This document shows positions 48,601-61,883 of a DNA stretch of 64,000 bases, piece by piece. A model generated the notes under the pieces. It saw nothing but the letters and a program-made list of their open reading frames with translations, was not told where the DNA came from and ran no database searches. Source of the stretch: Panopea generosa (lineage: Eukaryota > Mollusca > Bivalvia > Adapedonta > Hiatellidae); contig CM055895.1 of NCBI GenBank assembly GCA_029582155.1, positions 49,225,417 to 49,289,416 on the forward strand, in the 5' to 3' direction. Both the position numbers and the translations under genes were made by a program. Position 1 is the first letter of the stretch. The number at the start of each line of letters is the position of its first letter.

Positions 48601-51189
48601 AGACGTAGATTAATGTATGTATTTTTATATGCATTAAATATACTTATCAAAAACTACATGTAGCACCTCTAGCTTTTTTTCATTCCTTCATGGGTTATTT
48701 AATGTTCAGAGCCAGTTCCAGATTTACAAATCCGCTGAAACATTTCAATCAAATCGTTTAAAAATAAGACTCACGCTTACTAAATATGTTGTTTTTTTTG
48801 TGAAAATATTATCACCAATCCCCACCTGAGGAGAAATAGTTTATGGATAAGGAAAGCACTGATTGAAGCCGGATGACAATGACGTTTGGGATTAAACGTT
48901 TAAGATAAGCCGCTATCATAGAATACTAATGTCGTAAACGTCTGCTGTATGTAAACAGTTGCGAAGTATAACTTCATATTTGCAGTTTTTACGAACTGTT
49001 TATTTGTTCATGCGTTGATTTCACATGATTTACTCAGAAATATTGACATCACGTAACCAGCTTCGTATCTTCAGTCGTAATTGGAAATACACAGGACGGA
49101 AGGAGAATAATTGAGTTATATTCGCAGTTGCCAATATATTCAACATAATGTTTAATTTAATATATAGTCAGTTTATGATATTTCACGAGAACATATCATT
49201 CTATTGGATAGTATTTGTTTGTTTTGCTTTTATAAAAAAACAAGTTCATTGTCATACATATAATTAAGATGTGAAGAAATTGATATATTATATTGGAAAA
49301 AAAAACTGTTTTATCTTAACACAAATTTTACTGCAAACCCTGAAATTTAAATTGATAAATTCAGTGTAGATTTAATGTATGTGTTTAAAACTGTAAATAC
49401 TTAGCTATTCTTGTTAAGCATAAACTATTTTAACAAAACTTAATCCGTAAAAAAGATATTTCACACATATATATTAAATGTTAACAATGTCTGAAAAATT
49501 GGGTGACATGTGCGTAAAGACGGATACACATGTTTTTCTACAAGCCTGATTGTAGCATATTTTTCCCATTAAACGAGTGTGGTAATTACCCTGCTAGCGG
49601 TAACCTATGTGACAAGTTTAACAATGATTTCAATGCCAACAGAGAGATATCCAAAACAACGGTACATCATCATCACCGCAGTAGCGGACGCACGACGTAG
49701 GCAACAGTTGTTTAAAGTTTTTTTTCAACATGGTTACTCTTGGATTGCAGAGAAGATTGGTGACATTAACAATTTTCTAGAACTGGTTGCAGATAGACTC
49801 AAGGATTTCTGTGTACATTCCTTTTTTTCCAATGCTATGTTGTATATATATTGGATATATTCTATAAATGTTCACAAAATAAAATAAAATGTCCTTAGAA
49901 TACCCCATAACTTTACTCAAATACATGGTATGACCAACAGTTGTTGTTTTAATCATAGAAAAGATGTAACACTTGAAAATAGAAAGAGGTTATCGATTCT
50001 GTCAGTATTGCCTAAAATGATGACTATTGTTTATTATATTGAAAATGAATTTCACTTTATAGTTTGTGTCTTCTATATGATAATCTGTAAAATATATCAA
50101 TCAAACTTCGCCAGAAAAAATAGATAAAACCTTCGATTGTGCAATAAGTTATTACCACGTATACTAATTACGCCCAAAGTATTCCTGGTTAAAGGCAGTA
50201 CAAAGCATATGTGAGGTCTTTCTTAAGGACATCACACATAGCCGTGGGAAGGATCGAACCAACGACCCTTGGGTTCGGTTTTCTACTAAAGGACACACTA
50301 CACACTACCATACGTTATAATTGAATGTTAGATTGTAACACTTAAACAAAATACATTTGCCAGAATACAGCATCACCACTTTGCTGCCGTGTATCCTATG
50401 ACAGAGCTTAGATAAACGGATGGTATATTTTATATCAGATAATTATGTCGATTTGAATGATAGATAAGTCTTTTTTTCAATAAGATAATTATTGGATACG
50501 GTGATACTGTTTATAGACAAAATAGTTTAACATATACTGAGTAAGTAACATAACGAATAAAAAAACATGTATCTCTACATTTATCGCAAATTCTTATTTG
50601 TCTTTGAAATAAGATATCAAAGTTCAGGTCTCGCTACATAGTTGAATTTTGTCTTTGTTCTATATATAAAAGTATTCGATTTACAAGGGAAAAAAACAAT
50701 TTTTTTTCCATTACAGAAATGTATTCGAACATTAAATGTACAACAACTTGTTAAAGACAGGTATAGTACAAAAGATACTCAGACATTGTGTTCATTTTAT
50801 TCACATATTAATATATTTCTCATATAAGTTCGAAGTCACAAGCTAACATTTTAAGCTCGCTAAGACTCGTCTAAAACTAAACCTAATCTAACACTGGACA
50901 TGTGAACGGCTATGTGAAGTTTTTTACAAGTAACCTTTAGTAAACGGTCTATCCGTCGATATTTCATATCACAATGAGCTGGTGTCGGCTTACCTGTTTT
51001 GTCTGATGTGATATCAATTCTAGTAAATCAAACTTAATCATGTAAACGTTCCCATGGATACAGCCTGCCTGTGTAATCCTTCTGTACATTTGATCCCGTT
51101 GACTGTTATTGATTTGGCAGTAAAACTTTACTGCAGCCAGTCTTGATCATTGGTGACATATTTACTGCTGTTGGTTAAATTTTTCATCA
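48601..51189. other. Palindrome spacer region
   Basis: I found no inverted matches between the two halves of this stretch. It contains the LINE fragment at 49540-50130 and a weak tRNA-like minus phrase near 50235-50285 (GGTCGTTGGTTCGATCC), probably a SINE head. Otherwise unassigned AT-rich DNA. Confidence 0.45.
49540..50130 (+). pseudogene. LINE C-terminal fragment in the spacer
   Basis: LTMISMPTERYPKQRY and GYSWIAEKIGDINNFLEL parallel LRIIRMENHRYPKQCY and GYAWLAQDVGNDINFIHL of the LINE at 43.3-46.0 kb; further on ENEFHFIV matches EDEFHFFF. Stops and shifts split it. It is on the opposite strand to the main LINE and is a separate old copy. Confidence 0.65.
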
Positions 51190-51544
51190 GATATTATACA
51201 ATATAATTAAAATGCTAACTTAGAGTAAGCATGTTTGGTTAGAGTAAGGCTTATCTAAACATTAAACATATGGTCAATAAAATTGTATAAAAAAACGTCT
51301 AAAACGCTTTACTTGAAAGTATTGTTGGATTTTATAAGAACAAATCCATGTCCGGCAATGTGATAGGTAGTATACTGATTTACCGCTCGTTGACAATAAC
51401 AATGCCTTTGAACGTCTTTGTGGTTTCCACGTCTTTACGACGGCGGTCACTATCTGTCCCGCAGCCTAACGTCTACCTGGATCCATAACGGTTACGCTGT
51501 AACGTGAGTAACACTAAGCATAACAGCTGCAAAATATATACTCA

Positions 51545-52110
51545 GTCATTCTCAACTAGTTCGTCCAGCTTGGATACTTATTTACAAGAATGTCCAGCTT
51601 CGATTCTTGTTAACTAGGTTGTCAAGCTTGGATACTTGTTTACTAGTTTGTCGAGTTTGGATACTTGTTTACGAGGTTATCAAGCTTGGATACTTGTTTA
51701 CTAGTTTGTCCAGCTTGAATACTTTACTAGGTTATCAAGTTTGGATACTTGTTAACTAGTTTGTCAAGTTTGGATATTTGCTTACTAGTTTGTCTAGATT
51801 GAATACTTGTTTACTAGGTTGTCGAGTTTGGATATTTGTTTACTAGTTTGTCCAGATTGAAAACTTGTTTACCAGGTTGTGCAGCTCGGATACTTGTTTA
51901 CTAGGTTTTTCAGCTTGGATACTTGTTGACTAGTTTGTGAAGCTTGGATACGTGTTTACTAGTTTGTCAAGCTTGGATACTTATTTACTAACCAGCATGG
52001 ATACTTGTTAACTAGGTTATATAGTTTGTTTACTGGATTGTTTAGTTCGGATAATGATTTACTGGTTTGTCTAGCTTGGATACTTGTTTACTAGTTTGCC
52101 CAACACATTC
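51545..52110 (-). repeat. 29-30 bp minisatellite (right arm)
   Basis: About 19 copies of GTTTACTAGTTTGTCAAGCT followed by TGGATACTT, the reverse complement of the array at 46030-46660. Confidence 0.9.
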
Positions 52111-52954
52111 CATATTACATATTCACATGTAAAGAAACAAATGACATTAGGACGTGTACTTTCGCCATTAAAGTCGAGCTATTGCAATTATCACTTTAAA
52201 ACTTAAATCACTTGCATCTTAAAGTTAACACAACAAGATAAATAATAAGACAGTACTGATTGCAAACATGACTATATAAGTGGTACATGTATGTACATGA
52301 ATTTTGTGCAGTGTACCCAACAGGTCAATTTTCACTAAAAACTTTATGGATCGTGTGTAGTATATAAAATTATGCTGTTTAAAGTCTGCCAGAAAACACG
52401 TCATATTCACCATTGATACAGTCATCTGTCACTCTCCAATATCATCATCTGCTATTGATATCCAAGATTTTTGTAAAACTAGTTAATTTTTTTAATGTCT
52501 ATTAATCTCTCTAACATACTTATTTTATTCATCACGACAATAGAAGCTGCTTTATTTGCTAGTATAATGATGATTTTTATATTTTTTATTCGGGATGAAA
52601 TTTCCAAACTACACATGTATCTCAGTGATGACACCATGTTGATTTACAAGACCGTAAATCATCTTTAGAATCCTGCAGATCAGTGGCACGGTAACTGATT
52701 TTATGATCGATGTAAATACGTTGCTGCTTTAATTACATTTGGTGTTTGGGTTACTTTCGTGTTGAAAAAGAAATCCAAACAAAATATGATTGATATCCAG
52801 TTATATTTTTTATCCTTAAAGTAAGTTTCTGGTAAAATAAGTTTTACCAATATCCAAGAAAAGATAAAATTAAAATAAGAATTTGTATAAACAACTGAAA
52901 ACGTAGCATCTAAATGACACAGTCACGTGTAGCATGCATACAATTTATAGTCAG

Positions 52955-53110
52955 GGCTGGTTAGCTTAGACGGTAGTGCATCTGACCATCAATCCAAGGG
53001 TCGAGTGTTCGAATTCATGGAAGGCTGCAGTATACGTGATGATTGCTAAACGACATTGCATCTCATTACCATTCGTCTCCCACCTATGTATTAAGAGGGA
53101 CAGTTGAAAT
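52955..53110 (+). repeat. SINE family B, tRNA head, 3'-truncated
   Basis: A-box-like GGTTAGCTTAGACGGTAGTG and B-box-like GGGTCGAGTGTTCGAATTC, then ACGACATTGCATCTCATTAC and ATTCGTCTCCCACC. The body breaks off after about 150 bases. Confidence 0.7.
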
Positions 53111-53399
53111 TATGTGTTTAATTGTAAAATATTAAGCAGAATAAGCATTCCTTTCATGTTTGTTAAAAGAAATAAGAACACAATTAACCAGTAGCAGATG
53201 TAGCATTTAAAGGTTACAGTTATCATGGCAACACGAGCACAACCAAATAACATTTATATCAGATATAAAACAGATAATGTTAACTGTGTCCGACTTGTTT
53301 ATTACATCAAACTACTTGAAATCACACAGTGCACTTTTATGCAACATTGTATAGGTGTACATTGATATGTTTACTGAAAATCTTTTATGTTTACTCAAA

Positions 53400-53745
53400 A
53401 TAGTAGTGCAGTATCATAGAAAAAACTTAGTCTAGCACACTCTGCAATGAAACAAAAATTAAATACTTGAATACTTTAAAATCATGTCGACCGTTATTGT
53501 CATCGCGTAGATTTTTTTCTTTTTCGTCTAGATACCTGGATTGCTCTAGGTATCCAGTACACTGTTTACTGGAGAAAGACATCTCGCAGATAATCAAATT
53601 TTGTATAGCGTGTCAGCATCTTATAGGACTTCCGATTACGCTGATAAATACTACAATAGGACTAACTAGCGTTTGTATCAGCCAAATGAATACAGGAGCC
53701 AAGGTGCTTCTCGAAAGTCTAACTGAAGCTTACAAGGCCATCTTC
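53400..53745. repeat. Dispersed repeat shared with 11930-12200
   Basis: See the partner entry. A 98-codon plus frame (53467-53763) lies over it and is partly conserved in the other copy, but there is no recognised domain and the other copy is interrupted. Confidence 0.5.
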
Positions 53746-53824
53746 TGGACAAGCATGCTATGATTGCATAAAGCTTTATTTAGAAAATGTATTTAATTTA
53801 ATTAGGCCATATGTCACCAATGAG

Positions 53825-54112
53825 TCGTGCCCGAATTACTCAGTCGGTGGCGCGTCTGACTTTCAATTCAGGGGTCGTGAGCTCGAATACTCGCCCGGCG
53901 ACAGTCTCCGTGAAGATTAATATACGACATTGCGTCTCATTATCATTTGCCTTTTTCCGCTGACTCAAGTAGGAAAGTTATCAGTTACTTGCGGAGACCG
54001 GGTGTGCTCGAGTACTGGTTAACCTTTCAGGATCCCAGGAAACAGTGATTAGGTTGGCTGATTGTCTGTTATTAACCCTCGATGGCATAAAAATGACGCT
54101 AAAAATCAATCA
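53825..54112 (+). repeat. SINE family B, most complete copy
   Basis: Head TCAGTCGGTGGCGCGTCTGA (A-box region) and GGGGTCGTGAGCTCGAATAC (B-box region), followed by CATTGCGTCTCATTATCATT, TATCAGTTACTTGCGGAGAC, CGAGTACTGGTTAACC, CCCTCGATGGCATAAAAATG and an ATCAATCAAC tail. Partner in left arm: 42243-42450. Confidence 0.8.
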
Positions 54113-54934
54113 ACGTCGCCAATGAGCTTCCCTAGGCTGGATTCATCCTTTATACAGATGTATTATTGTATAAGCCATTCAGCGGTCATTGTGCTGCTGA
54201 CAGATAGATACCTTCGTTGTCCCTATTTCAGTATGCATGAAGTGGTCATAGTATGTTAAGGTTACATACTAATTATATTGATATTGTTGTGGTGGATGTT
54301 TTATTTTTAGTAATTAATCTACATCTTGATTATTTTCATGACAAATCTACAACATGATGTCAACAGTAATAATGAAATGAAACGACTGAAAACTTATGAA
54401 ACTTATTGATTGTGTATGGTCATAGTTAACTTTTCCAAGGCTGGTATTTATAGAAATATGTGTAACAATTTAAAATACAACAACCAATTATCCAAAATTG
54501 TCCCCCTTTATATTTATCGGACATGTAACTATCGCAATTGCGTTGGAAATGAAAATAAGCAAACAACGGGATACCTGTTATGAATAGGATATATATATTA
54601 ATTAGAAACATCGAGATTGGACGCCTAGACCGATTTATAGACAGTAAACAGTATAACTGAGAGGCTATGTCGCACAACTAGTGACAGAGTTCTGTTATAC
54701 GGGAAACTTTATTAACACATTGTCATTTAACTTTGCAATCGATACACTTTAGTTGACGGAGTACATCTAGATTAGATTTTTTTACACGATTCCATTTTCT
54801 CGCCAAATTGTCTGTATAGTTTAAACTTTGTAAATTAATACATTTTCCTGTCTTTTTTTATATGTATTCGAATTCTCTAAACAACACCTATTCTGTCATA
54901 TCGCGACGACGATATTTACTTGTCACAATTACCT

Positions 54935-55145
54935 ATGCGCTGCCACACTTCAGTATGATTCCGCAGATCCATGGTATAATACCCTTGTCAGTTACATGAT
55001 ACTGACCCCCGGGCAAACCAGACCTAGAGCTATCCTGTAAATGCTGGGCGCCAAGCGAGGAAACGTCTAGCATCATTTTTCAAGTCTTTGATATGACCCG
55101 ACTTAGGATTGAACCCACGACTTTCCACATTAATGTGAAATATGT
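54935..55145 (-). repeat. SINE family C, shared by both arms
   Basis: Reverse-orientation copy: CAGACCTAGAGCTATCCTGT, GGCGCCAAGCGAGGAAACG, CCGACTTAGGATTGAACCC. Partner of 40730-41025. Confidence 0.75.
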
Positions 55146-58066
55146 CCAAAGGCGATCTTGTGTAAAATATAAAAGATCATGAGTAGATGCCTATCGGACA
55201 CTTTGCGACAAAATGAACGAAAATGTGGATTCTAAGTTAACGCTAACGTAATTGCAGGGCAAAGTTCACTTTATTGTCAACAACATGCAAACTCCTTTTA
55301 TTTCCCTGATTAACCATCGTAAAGAACTATACTTAGTCTACGTAATCTTTAACGACTTTACAAATTACTCCTGACCTCACTGACTCGTACGAAGCTGATA
55401 TTTAATATGACGACGACGGAAGAGCGAAATTAGATATACTCGTTAACTATGTTTAAAACTAAAATGGGGAATTACATGTACTACTGAACACAGCCGGAAC
55501 AACAGCTCATATGATAATATTATACTCGTAGAGATGACAAAAAACGTTAAAGCCTTATGACGGTCAATAGGAAAAACATCATTTTGGAGATTAACCCTGG
55601 TTTACAGATGCACTCATTCTGACTTATTACAAAATCGTACATACTCGGCCAATTCCGTTATTCGTCGGTACTAAGATAATCGGTGAGGTGGTCCGAATGG
55701 CCTTTCCTTTGTGTCACGTCATAACACGAGACGGTGTATATAAAACAGCACCACCAGACAATTACTTACCATTCCATAGTGTAACAGAGGTTATTGTAAC
55801 GACATCGCTGGTACCAACCCGCGTATTTGGCTATATGTTTGATTATATAATCATTCTCGATCAACGCAAAAATGATTCTGGGAATATTTTATGCCACAAC
55901 GGTAACGATTAGAGAAGTGTAGTAGTCGTTGATTACAGCACGCGCTTTGTATGTTTTATGCATCTTTGGAATCAAATTATGGAAGAGAAATAATCTAGCT
56001 TATTTAATTTGACACATATATAGTTAACCATGTGTGTTTATATCCTTGGTTTTCAAAATATTCGATATAAAGATATAATTGCCAAACTTTCTGCGTCAAA
56101 CTGAAAAATGAGATACACGAAACGCTTGTACTTTAGAACACCGATATCATTGCAAACATTTTTGGTTTGGATATATTTGCACATCATATTAAACTTTATA
56201 CTCTTTCTTGAGACATTTGCGATAGACGCGCCCACATTGAATATTCTATCCATAATATTATTCAGTGTTTATGACATAATATTAATAAGAAGTTCTAATA
56301 AAGAAATAATTGCTTACAAAATTTATAATAGTTTATTTTCAAAATGTACTTTTATGAAGTTTATTGAAAGTAATAAAAAATGAATATGCCATGGAGTCAA
56401 GGTAATCATTCTATTTGTTTTTATAGTGTTAAGGGGTGGGTTAAGGTTGTTACACGTTTCACTACCACTCATAAACATGACTCAATAAACCAGAATCTGT
56501 TATTTAATTTTTATTGTAATCGTTTCCGTGCTTTCAAGGGATTCTTTATATAATATTATTGTATAATGCTTATAAGTTCATGACACTATTATTTCTTATT
56601 ATAGCCTTTATATATTTACCTGAGTAATTGTGTGTTTTACACATGACATATATCCAAACTTCTTCATTTCTAGGTAGGTAGTATAGTGAGACTAACTCCA
56701 TATACATTGTTTCGTTCTGTGATGTGACAAAAATGGAGCAAGAACGAGATAAGGTACATCCGTAAACAATAGTTAAGCGCCAAAATACCGATTTTGATAG
56801 CAATTGCTCATGCCATTTTCTATCATAGCATTTGTATTACTGAAAGTCAAAGACGGAAACAGTATATTTATTTTTAGCGTTAATACAATAGCTGTCAGTT
56901 TAGTTTGAATTAAAATTAACTAAACACTGTTTTGACCAATCTGAAATGATACTTAGATCGTGGTTTAATATTCCTTAAATATCTGTTTTATTAGATGCCG
57001 TGATTGCACGGGAATTATCATAGGAAAACATTCTAGTAAATCACTTAAACAAATAAATATGATTTAACCAAATCAATGTTTCTATATGTATGCATTGTTC
57101 ATATTGTGATTGCAGTGTCGTTACAGCATGGTATATCTCTTGACAGAAATACATGTTCTTGTTTTAGTTACAATTGTGAGAATTTACCGGACACATCTGT
57201 TTCACAATAATTCTGTCATTGTTCAATGTTTGAGTAGAACATTGTATATCATAAGTCATGTGATTAAACATCATAAACAGCGGCTCACTCAAGTTATAAC
57301 ATCAAAAGGCAAATTTCAAATCAGCCGTAAATGAACACGGCAAATCTAACTAATAAAGTAAGTACAATATGTGTTCTATTAGATATTTATACGTTTTGCT
57401 TCCCAAACAGCGGCATAGAGTTCAATGCGAGTATGAATACGTACAACTGAATTGAATTGATGACATTACGCAAAATACGATTGTATGGTTTATACAGTAG
57501 ATAATGGAGCTGGTGATTAGATGAAGCCGAAAATGCACAGATTGATTGACGTTATCCTTACTCTGAATTTGTATGTTCACTCATTGTTTCTATCATTATA
57601 TCGAGTGTGCTTTACCAGTACACGACCAACTCAAGGGGTAGCAGTTGACTATAGTCATACTAGCAAGGTCTCTAAATGTTTCCATTAAACATTCGACATA
57701 TTTTACCTTAAGCAATAACTTAATAGAAATATTATATTATTTTACCTTAGATACAAACTATGTTTAATCTAATATTATTATTTGTGTCATTTATGAAAAT
57801 AATGAGATTTATATTAATTTTCTGAAGCCAGAATTCCAACGAGATCGAAAATATTATTTGATATCATGCTACTCTCTTTGGCCATATTATGTCTGGAGGG
57901 ACAAGGAATTAGATAACACGGAGCTCCTTTTAACGGCATAGAAGTACGAAAACGATATATTATCCTTATCCCCGTCTTGAGGTACCATTACTTTTTATCA
58001 TCTTGCTGCTTTGGTTTTTGCGAGGTCACTGAATACATCCGCGTATATCACCGCTATTGTAGTTTT

Positions 58067-58069
<3 letters not shown>

Positions 58070-58120
<51 letters not shown>
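58070..58120. repeat. (TA)n microsatellite, right arm only
   Basis: About 25 TA units. The left-arm partner near 36917-36935 has only a short interrupted TA run, so the repeat expanded after duplication. Confidence 0.95.
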
Positions 58121-58121
<1 letters not shown>

Positions 58122-58149
58122 TTGTTTGAGTATAACGGCAGCGGTGATC

Positions 58150-58375
58150 TGGAGTAGAGCATGTAGAAGGTCTTGGGTTCGATCCCCGTTCGGGTCATAC
58201 TATAGACTTTAAAAATCGCACTAGAAGTTTTCTCACTTGGCGTACAGCATTTAGAGGAAAGTTCTAGGTCTGATCCTCTTGATGTGAGTATAATGTGACT
58301 GTGTTGGGTATCATACGACACCATTGCGATATAACTGAAATGTTGAAAACGATACTAAATTACATACAACCAATC
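58150..58375 (+). repeat. SINE family C, shared by both arms
   Basis: GGTCTTGGGTTCGATCCCCG (B box), GTTCGGGTCATACTATAGAC, CACTTGGCGTACAGCATTTA, AAAGTTCTAGGTCTGATCCT and the tail TTGCGATATAACTGAAATG. Partner of 36595-36895. Confidence 0.8.
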
Positions 58376-58496
58376 AACTATTGGTTCAGAATATGTTAAG
58401 TTATACAGCTACCACAGTTTACAGTACGTCACCTCATATTTCGTTCTCTACAAGCTGCATTGTAACATGACCCACTTATCCATACTTCTATTATTT

Positions 58497-58760
58497 TTAG
58501 TTTATACTTGATTATTTTAGCTCGACTGCGAAGAAATCGCAAAGCATAATTTATATGAATGGATGTCGAGTCCATTTCCTCGGTAAGACACGTACTGAAT
58601 GTTGTATCTAGCGGAGGTTATATTGGCCACTTATTCTAGGTTGATCTCATGTGTGGCTCGATACACTTCCAATTAACAACACCTACCACTACCCATTAAA
58701 AACGAACCCGAAAGCGATCCATGTAAACTCTTGAGTTTTCTTCGCAAAGGGTAAAATGTA
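58497..58760. repeat. Two SINE family A pieces in opposite orientation
   Basis: 58497-58640 reads in reverse (TTTAGCTCGACTGCGAAGAA ... CCTCGGTAAGACACGTACTG); 58680-58760 reads forward (GAACCCGAAAGCGATCCATG, TGAGTTTTCTTCGCAAAGGG). The forward tail has a left-arm counterpart at 35918-35965; the reverse piece does not, so it inserted later. Confidence 0.6.
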
Positions 58761-59239
58761 GCTGCTTTATTCCTACCTCTAATACACAAAGGAAACTAGC
58801 TAGTGTACAACAGCTTTTTTTCAATAAGTGAAACCTTTACTGTGGTATAAAATCCAGACGTAAAGACTAATTTATTTGGCAAAGCACGATGTGTAGATAA
58901 TGATTAAATAAAAACATACGAGACATAAAACTCACCCGACCCTGAAAACTGTCCTTATTTTCTAAAAGTAAATAATAAATTACCAGAGTATTACAAAACC
59001 CATTACTGATACATTAACGAGAGTGCATTTATAGGGCAATGTGTTGGAATGTATGAGCGAATGATTTATTATGGCAATAACTTATTGTGAAAAAAAAATA
59101 TGCTTGCAATAAATAACGTCTTCACTAATAAAATGATTAAGGTAATTTGTTTTCATTAACGAAGCAGTAGACTGTCATTGTTCATGGTAAATAATAGTCA
59201 TTCAACAAAAAAATTATGATTGATGAAGTAAAGTATCGA

Positions 59240-59460
59240 CTCAATTTCACTTGGGAATACGGAAATCACTTTCGGGAACACGGAAATCACTTTCGGCAAT
59301 ACGGCTATCACCTTCGGGAGTACGGAAATCACTTTTTGGAACTCGGAAATCACTTTCGAGAATACGGTTATCACCTTCGGGAACCAGGAATACGGAAATC
59401 ACCATCGGAAATCACCACCAGGAATACTGAAATCACCATCGGGAATACGGGGTATAACTT
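59240..59460 (-). repeat. 24-bp minisatellite (right arm)
   Basis: GGAAATCACTTTCGGGAATA-type units, about nine, the reverse complement of 35200-35425. The open frame across it (59216-59587) gives YGNHFRE-type repeats. Confidence 0.85.
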
Positions 59461-59539
59461 CAATGATAACACGATGATAAAAAGACGATATTTCAAAGAA
59501 ACAGACACATATCCCCAAAGTATTTCTTTAGACGGCTTT

Positions 59540-60500
59540 GATACCAGCTATAAGCGTAGCGTCATCAGCATCAAAAGTATAATTTAATTTCAAATATACC
59601 AAATAGGTATTATTCTTAACCATAAGTGTAAATCATATTAGTATGGTTATATCAATGTAATAATTCCTAATTAATGACTTCTGTTTTTATTAGAAGTAAA
59701 CTAATTATAGTATACAAAAATAGTAAGAATTGCAACTACACAAATTATATGCTTGGAGTCAAGGGAATTTGAGCAATTACATTGTGATGAATATTCATGT
59801 AATGCATGCTATCGGTGAATAGATCGTGACAAAAGATAGATATATACTCAAGTACAGAATACTTCAGAAGTTATATTTCTGCTCCAAATTAGATGTTTCA
59901 ACTAAATCATTTCTCAAACGAGTTACCGAATGTTGTAAATAGGATGCCAATAAACATTTAAGATTAAATCCACAAAACATTCATTTCATTTAAAATAGGC
60001 AAGGTGTCACATTGAAAACAAATAAGGTATGGCGAACGTCTTTTTTTTGTGTAAGCCATTCTCAAATTGACGTGTTTGTAACCAATAAAACTTTTACACA
60101 TCAATTTAAAATGCATACAATAAGGGAAGCAGTTCAAGAAAAATGAATACTAAAATTTACATTTAAATGTACAAATCACATTTGTATAATTATACAGTCA
60201 AATCTAAGTAAGCGGTCACTTATGTTGGGCAGACACATTTACTATTTCCCATTACTAAACGTTTAGTTTAATTTAATCTGTATTAAGCAACAACATGTCT
60301 TAAAAGGTCACTTTTGCTCCTTCCCTTGGCTGGCTGTTTAAGACAGATTTTCAACTGTATATCAATAGAAAAAAACAAACGTATGGACTTCCCTGACGTC
60401 ATCGAGTACTCATGTCCGCAGCATCACTTGTTTGTTGTTTTGATTTATTTATGGCCTAAGTATATCTGTAGTGCACATGTTGATAATAGTTTAAACTAAT
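59540..60500. other. No gene recognised
   Basis: Unique AT-rich DNA beyond the palindrome; no coding or repeat signature seen. Confidence 0.45.
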
Positions 60501-60504
60501 GTTA

Positions 60505-60690
60505 TATTAGCTCGATTTAGTTGTAAGCTTAGAGCTTGAATGATCCTCTCTCGAGTCCGCTTTCTTGATAGAACCATTACCGAGTGTTATGTTTTTTGAA
60601 AAGTGAAGGGTCGGACTAGAGAATGACAAATTAACCTCTATTGGGAACACGTTACCCATTGCACTTCCATTTCGCTTGTCTAATGTTATA
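60505..60690 (-). repeat. tRNA-derived SINE, family A (reverse)
   Basis: TTAGCTCGATTTAGTTGTAA, CTCTCGAGTCCGCTTTCTTG, ATAGAACCATTACCGAGTG in the order seen at 29960-30180. Confidence 0.65.
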
Positions 60691-61883
60691 AAATGTTAAA
60701 TTAGATTGTATCATTATGGTGATAACTCTTTCTGTTTACAAAATTTCGTTTTTTATGATGTGATGACACAAACAAACAGCAAACAAACACAACAAAACCT
60801 CATTTAGAAATAAAACTATGAGATGATTGTTTTAATGGAAAGAGATGATTGTATAATAGGAAAGGAATCCTCAAAAGCATTTCAAACCTTAGATGTTGGG
60901 AGAGTATGGAAGATGGTATCGTCGCTGGCATGGCCGTGGCGGACACCCCCACCATCACCCCGAAAATGTTGAAAATCAAATGCTGTATTTTAGTATGTTT
61001 TAGTGGAAATGGATGATTTTTTACTATATTATTTTGTCATTTTAAACGATTATTTTATTTAAACACACATAAACAAATTTAAAAGGAAAAAAAAACAAAA
61101 AAGATGTATCAAAACAAAGCTAATACCCACAAGGTTTATAACTGATCTCCTCAATCACATGCACTGCCAGCCAAAACGTGAGGGAAAGAGTAGGAGGGGT
61201 CTAGTGACCTAGTGATTTTTGTTTTTTTAAAACACTAAATGTTGCATTCCGGTACGTTTTAAGATTAAATTATGGTTGTCGTTTACTCCAGATGTTTGGT
61301 ATTTTATGAATATTATTTTGGTTAAGATATTGGGGGTTGGGGGAAGGGGATTATATGGGAAGCAGTGTTCCATTTGACCACGGCTCCTACTCTTACGCTA
61401 TTATATTATTTTTTTAATTTAACTTCCCCTGTTGGACACATATATTCACATGTTTAAAATGCACTGGTTTGAAAAAATAGACTTACTAACCATATCGTAG
61501 AAATAGAATTTCCTTGTAGGAGATAGGAAAAGATGAACCATAAACTAATTATCAACTGATGACAAAAAATCAAAAGTCCAAGGATCTAATTCAAATAATG
61601 AATTATAATTAATTGAAGATATTACTTTTTTTACAAATTATTAAAGAGAATTAACACTCATCGATATTATAAACTCTTACATTAAGTATAAAGAATCACA
61701 GAAATATATTGTTTTGTTTAGAGCGCAAATTTTGGAGGAAAAAACTTCCTCCAGTAACGAGAACAACGGCAAGTACTGGTTTATATGTATTGACAACAAC
61801 AACAAAAAAAAAGAAAAAATGACATCTGACATTGATGTGTTTTATGTTTTACTTAGCAAGTGTCGCCATTATCAAAAACAAGA
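60691..61883. other. No gene recognised; probable 3' flank of the last gene
   Basis: Holds the 3' untranslated region and downstream DNA of the minus-strand gene that stops at 61884. A polyadenylation signal close to the stop was not identified. Confidence 0.4.

Larger units (their letters stand above)
51190..59535 (-). repeat. Right arm of the giant imperfect palindrome
   Basis: Inverted counterpart of 35085-48600; see that entry for paired segments. Between about 52150 and 53820 it holds sequence with no clear partner, including a SINE B head and the repeat shared with 11.9-12.2 kb. Similarity stops near 59535, beyond the minisatellite and the ATAACTTCAATGATAACACG block. Confidence 0.85.

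Noticed and set aside
56108..56383. 91-codon membrane protein
   Set aside because: Hydrophobic AT-rich frame in the palindrome arm without a conserved frame in the partner arm near 39.2-39.4 kb.
35085..59535. Palindrome as an assembly artefact
   Set aside because: Arms differ by many substitutions and carry arm-specific SINE, LINE and microsatellite changes; an artefact would give near-identical arms.
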